Positions 59,361 to 64,000 of a DNA stretch of 64,000 nucleotides are shown here, piece by piece (the stretch's first letter is position 1; every line of letters begins with the position of its first letter). The notes below the pieces were generated by a model. It did no database searches and had not been told where the DNA came from. It saw only the letters and a list, made by a program, of their open reading frames with translations. The translations under genes and the position numbers were made by a program. The DNA comes from Stropharia rugosoannulata (Eukaryota > Basidiomycota > Agaricomycetes > Agaricales > Strophariaceae), in NCBI GenBank assembly GCA_028532985.1, contig JANCIK010000004.1, positions 3,658,001 to 3,722,000 on the forward strand. Direction: 5' to 3'.

Positions 59361-59814
59361 CAGTACTGTGTGGATTTCTCTGTATTCCAATGTCCGATTG
59401 TTAGCGTACTTGTGGCCCAAGCTTAATGCAAACACAAAATTTTTCTTGAAGCATCTGTCGGATTTCTCCTGGCAAGCAAGTGGCACATGACAATCTTTTC
59501 AGAAGCCTCAAGGGAAGTGCGGGGACTTGGGAAAATCTACCAACGGGCATCGAGTGAGGCGTTCTGGCTTCCGAAAATTCGGGCTGAAAAGCTTTACAAT
59601 TGCTTCCCATGGCTCTTCGCTTCGTATATCTGAACGCTTGGTTAAATATAAGTCTACCATTGTCTCTGGGAAAAAAGAGTCCACCCGGAGATATTGTCTG
59701 CTTCTAGATTTGTATTTGTGTACTCTCCTCAAAAAGGTGCATGGAAAAATCAACGAGATCGCGCACTTTATAGTTCTGCAGTTCAGCTCTACCCCTTCCT
59801 ATCCTACTTCCACA
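59361..59814. promoter_or_regulatory. Upstream region of paralogue B
   Basis: From about 59620 it matches DNA upstream of paralogue A (TATATCTGAACGCTTGGTT, then TGTCTCTGGGAA, then GTGTACTCTCCTCAAAAAG), indicating that promoter and gene were duplicated together. Confidence 0.5.
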
Positions 59815-61048
59815 ATGTCGTCTCAACAATCCAACTCTCTCATGTTTGCCTTAGGAACGTTTAGATATACTCAGGCTCTGCACGGCTTTGGAAGAGAGCC
59901 ACTACTTCAAAAAAAGCCACTGTACACCCCAACTCCTGCTACCCATTTCTCCAACGACTTACTCAGAGGCAATGACTCGTCGATCAGCCTACCAATGCCA
60001 ATAGCTCCGCAGTCAGTCTTTGGATTTAATGGCTTTGTGGGGCAATCAGGACCGCAGAGAATTTCAAGGGCTTCTCCACTGCCGACAGAGCCTTCACTGG
60101 CCAGGGAAGACAGCAGGACACGCTACAGAGGGGAACAAACTCATCACCTCTCAAGAGGGGCCATTGATTCTTGGACCACGCACGGTGAGCAGGTTTAGTA
60201 GATTTAATACTACACATCAGACTAACTGCGCAAGCTTTAGAGTCCTGGATGAGCCGTACGTCGATGAACACATTCAATAATCAAAGTTGGACCGTGGACT
60301 CAGTGGCTGTATCATATGCGGTCCCAATCAATTCTGAAACCGGTGGGCAATTATATATGGTTCAAGTACGTTAAAAAATACTGACGCTGCGCAGGTGTCA
60401 CTGGTTTGCGAACCGCGCATAACCGTGACCTACCAGAGTTATCATCCAATCGTTCCAGGAAAGGAATGAGCAACAAAAACAATGTTATCAGCCGTACCGG
60501 TGGACTGAAACCGAAGCAAGTCCACCAGAAGGTCACAGCAAGGGAAAGCTCGCATACGCCTGAATTCGGCCGAAGGTAGTTTGTTTTTCCGCTCTTCCTT
60601 TACTGAAGACTTGAAGGGACTGACAATGTCTGGATAGGCCATCACCTCTCCCGGCCGCATCGACGTCCAAAGTCATACATGTGGAGCCAATGAGCAGGGG
60701 CGCAGCTCCTATTAAGAGAGAGGATGGTGAGTACAGAATATAGTACCCACCTTAAAGATCAACATCATCGTTAAAACATGCATCTCAGGTACATACAAGA
60801 TACAGTTCACCGCAAATCTACACGGAGACTGCATAAAACATGCTCGCAAGAGGCATCACAGAGGCGAATTGGTAGATCTAGAGTATGGTGAGTTCTTTCA
60901 ACATATTTCAATGTTACTGAAATACATACTAATGTATAACGCACTGCGTTATCAGGAGAGCGGTACGTGATGCCTCAGCTCCATGATCATACATGTAACA
61001 TATGGACTGACAAGACAATGTAGAAACTCGAAGAAAATGAAAAGATGA
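59815..61048 (+). CDS. Hypothetical protein, paralogue B (292 aa, intact)
   Basis: Seven exons join in phase: 59815-60184, 60235-60342, 60395-60575, 60638-60726, 60789-60887, a 7-nt micro-exon 60956-60962, and 61024-61048. The protein starts MSSQQSNSLMFALGTFRYTQ, is Ser/Pro/Thr-rich and probably largely disordered. More conserved parts shared with A are GPQRIS, KGMSNKNN, GTYKIQFTANL and HHRGELVDLEYGE. It ends in a basic RNSKKMKR tail that could be a nuclear localisation signal. No enzymatic motif, signal peptide or membrane helix is visible. The function is unknown. Confidence 0.7.
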
Positions 61049-61929
61049 GGGCATAGTTAAGTCGATGGAATCTATCCCAGTTGGCGCACCAATGGAACAC
61101 GAAAGAGAGTAAATGGATGATTATCGATTCGAAGTCATCTTATCTCGGTGAGATGGGGTCATGAATTCAGTCGGAGAATGAAATGGCGTGTCGGCTCGGC
61201 AATACCTGTGAGAAAAGTGTACGTAACCTTTGTAGCCGCTGTAATATTACAATTTTGTTACTTCTGCCATTTTGTCTTCCACCACCTCGTACTTTCCTAG
61301 CTCTTCCAACTATCGAAGCCCCAGCTGAACGCGTCCCGAGAAAGTCTACTTTTGGAAACGCTCTAGCCAAAGTCCAATTTCCTAAGCTTCCCCTTCAGCG
61401 CCTAGCCTTTAAGTTACTGGCCAACTCCTGGCTCTGACTGGTCAACACGCCGAAGACTCTACATCGTCAACCAAGCGTTATTCCCGATTTTAACGGCGTG
61501 TTCATAAGGCCTTCAATGAAACTGACGGCGACTGTATGCTGTCCCATTTCCATCGGTGATCACATATCCTGTTCTGTGTCAACCACAGGATGTTGGATCA
61601 CGGCGGTCATTGGTTCCAAAGCTATGTAGTCGGCCGTCAGAGCATTGCTGGGCGTTCATGTTCACTCACTTGCTTATCTCTCGCTTTTATTTACATACAT
61701 CAATCTGGGCCCAATTTCTCTTGTACTCAACTTGGTTGCAACTTGGCCTGTGATTGTGAGAATACGCCGCTGGTCTCTTCAAAGCCTTAAAACTGCCCAC
61801 ACGACTCAATGCGTCTCTCAAGGTTCTACCGTTATTGCTCTATGTCACTCGCTATTATGATTTATCGGACTATATAGGCGAACGTGCTTAAGTTTGTCTA
61901 TATACGGTTTACAAACTATGATGCGTCTG
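61049..61929. other. Intergenic, no gene seen
   Basis: The start resembles the 3' flank of paralogue A up to about 61190. The remainder has short frames of random composition. Confidence 0.45.
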
Positions 61930-62340
61930 CTAATATCCTCCCTGATAATGACACTCATTCCGAACTCGCGCGTACGTCTTCTCTATCGCAATCATCCTAT
62001 ACTTAAAGTCATGCTGGTTTACAATGGCGGAGTTGAGGGTATTTCTTAAGCCCCTCGAGAGTTCAAAAAGCTCCTCTGTGAGAAGGGCGCGTTTTGCCTC
62101 TTCCGAATCTAGTACGAACTGGGTACTCCACACAGATACGAGTAGGACTCTCGGCATCCAATCCGCAGATATACAGGGATAAAATTTCCTCATTGGTCCC
62201 TTTGGTAATCTGGCTCCTTGAAAAACCATCTCCATTTCGATGGTGTACATTTCTTCGAAGCTGTGCGTCCCGTGAAAATACGAATGGTACTTGTTGTACA
62301 CTTGGAAGTAACTTTCCCTGACTTTTAGTTTCTCGTCATG
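61930..62340 (-). CDS. Orphan reading frame, possible gene fragment
   Basis: A continuous minus-strand frame reads from about 62340 (HDEKLKVRESYFQVYNKY) through EEMYTIEMEMVFQGARLP and RALLTEELFELSRGLRN to a stop at 61930. The composition (mixed helical, no low complexity) is gene-like. Upstream the frame meets a TAG, and a preceding AG at about 62356 could be a splice acceptor, but no 5' exon was found. I do not recognise the family. It may be the 3' exon of a longer gene or a remnant. Confidence 0.35.
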   Translation of the reverse strand, partial: HDEKLKVRESYFQVYNKYHSYFHGTHSFEEMYTIEMEMVFQGARLPKGPMRKFYPCISADWMPRVLLVSVWSTQFVLDSEEAKRALLTEELFELSRGLRNTLNSAIVNQHDFKYRMIAIEKTYARVRNECHYQGGY

Positions 62341-64000
62341 AGATAACCGCTGGAACTACTGTCCATATTAGTGGATGAATTGACATGAGCAACACGTCCA
62401 CTAACGCTTTGGGTCAATTCCGTCAGCACGTCATGTCCTATGAGTTGTTGCTGCATTTTCGTTTGGGGAGGGGAAAATGCAAGATGGTGGATGGAGGATG
62501 CTCTGGTGAGTACTCCACCTTTTATACTTGATTATTGGAGGTAGTGACCAGTCCGCTTTTCATGAACAGTGGCCAACATTCAAATTATGGTCAACGCGAA
62601 TCAAAGTTGCTCGAGCCTCAAGCTCATTGTCTTGGGTCGGATACAATAATATCTGCCTGCCATAGGAAGGCGTTGGATACATGTCCAGAATTAAACTGTG
62701 TCGTAAATTGCACTGACATCATCCTACAATTGGCGTTTGTAAATACGAAGTATGCCACAAAATGGTTATTTTCTTAGGAAACGTTCTCATGTCTCAACCC
62801 TTTCTTAGTGGCCACTAGTTCTTGTTGTATTATATGTGGAACTTTCAAATTTCGTAGAGTATTTTTAGCTGAAAGCGAAATATTTTCTCCACCTAAGGTG
62901 AGTTTGGACATTCGACACGCCGCAATATTTACAACGGCCATAGGGCCCGAGCCACTTGTATAAAATAAAGCTTTGAGTCCGCCCTGCGCCCACTGTGTAC
63001 CATATTGTCGAGACGTTCACTTGCGCACCGTCAACTGTGTACATTGTCCGTTCAATTGTTCTACGGAAGATGGAATAATTTACTGGGCGGGAGCTTAAGC
63101 TTTGAGACGGGTAATTATATTTTGTTGTCATTGAAGGACACCTGCTTTTATCATTGAGTCCTGAACTCGCTATTATAAGCTGTCTAAGTGCCGAGGCTTT
63201 CTAAATTATGTAGAGAACAATAATTAAGGTTGTTTGTGGCATACCGTTCAAAAGTACGAACAATGTGAATGTACGGAAAATAGCATCCTAACACCTTCAA
63301 GATGCGCCACTCCATGAATACTAATTTGTTTTGGCTTTTGCTATAGTATATAGTGCTCATTGCTCATCCCAATAATGTATTATCGCCCTACTCTTGGACG
63401 CATTACACCCTGCAGGTTTACTCGGAAAATGCATTACAGGCACTGTAAACTGAACATCTGCTCGATGAGATAACAGAATCCTAATTATAGGACGGGTACT
63501 ATATCATAATATTAATAGTAATACCCTGATATCCGTTCTAGTTTAAGCGGCTTCATTTCTTGAAAACAATCATTCCGAAGGCCGCCCGTACTACATGATA
63601 GTATGGCTTCAATCCACTCACAGACCCATTTAAGAGCAATCATTCTCGTACTCTGTAATAAATACCATGTATTAACCTTGCTACATATAGCAATGTCTAA
63701 CTAGTTACCAGGTACAGGCTTACACCATAACGAAGATTGATGCAGGATGGTGCAAGACACAGATCTAGTGTACCGTACGCGATAGGTGTTGCGTATTCTC
63801 AAGACGAGCGCGTGAATGTTAACGGTCATAATTGATCTCCGATTATCTGTGTAAATGCAATGCAGCACAGCATTTTCATTGCATAGCTTCAGATAACATC
63901 AAAATTTCAAATGAGGCAAGCGAAATATGAGAGCACGCAATTACTGGCCTTCCGGATGGCTCAGGGCGGCACAGACCGGGCTATGACAGAAAAAATGTCG
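62341..64000. other. AT-rich region, no gene supported
   Basis: A 9-bp perfect hairpin TGCATTTTC/GAAAATGCA lies at 62452-62481. A minus-strand frame at 62865-63131 (VSTIWYTVGAGRTQSFIL) has some gene-like character but no supporting splice structure. Nothing else is recognised. Confidence 0.4.

Overview
This window is nuclear DNA of a filamentous basidiomycete, almost certainly an Agaricomycete. The genes are split by many 42-79 nt GT-AG introns, usually with CTRAY-like branch sites. Several predicted proteins belong to hypothetical families I know as recurrent in Agaricomycete genomes: the SSEEEG/VKVxxWR coiled-coil family at the left edge, the NIQGDVVxxR family near 4.3 kb, WD40 proteins with one C-terminal membrane helix, and a 7-TM family. 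I cannot name the genus.

Left flank (1-14.8 kb, unique). From left to right: a coiled-coil protein running off the left edge (minus strand); a 755-bp non-autonomous transposon with perfect 36-bp inverted ends and a target duplication (2673-3427); a possibly decayed conserved gene (4062-4636); a WD40 protein (5450-6930, minus) divergent from a small 3-exon gene (7406-8234, plus); and a full-length ABCB-type exporter of 1435 residues resembling the STE6 a-factor pheromone exporter (9448-13962, minus).

Central array (14.8-54.0 kb). A complete 704-residue Faa-type long-chain acyl-CoA synthetase gene (14798-17190, minus) heads a tandem array. Its 5' half and upstream DNA recur three more times, each truncated at the same base in exon 2. 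A 7.76-kb segment, called S here, joins successive copies. The layout is [intact FAA + upstream P] then [S + truncated FAA + P] three times, then unique DNA. The period is 10.31-10.32 kb. The first S carries a 4666-bp Ty1/copia element (18390-23055) with LTRs identical by eye, a CGTCG target duplication and a primer-binding site matching the anticodon arm of initiator tRNA-Met. S has no convincing protein gene. It does contain dispersed GCCCCGCGGCGAGCGG cores. Four of these form a 220-280 bp modular tandem array, in which each core is followed by a stem-loop and modules meet at intron-like GTGAGT...CAG segments. S copies are almost identical, while the linked FAA fragments carry clustered substitutions.

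Right flank (54-64 kb, unique). Two diverged paralogues (54438-55627 and 59815-61048) lie in duplicated blocks that include their promoters. They enclose an intronless DUF1349 protein (56222-56929, minus) and a 7-TM protein (58101-59360, plus). A short orphan reading frame follows (61930-62340), then about 1.6 kb with no gene I can support.

The genes do not form a pathway. The feature of greatest interest is the FAA/S array with its structured, apparently non-coding modules.
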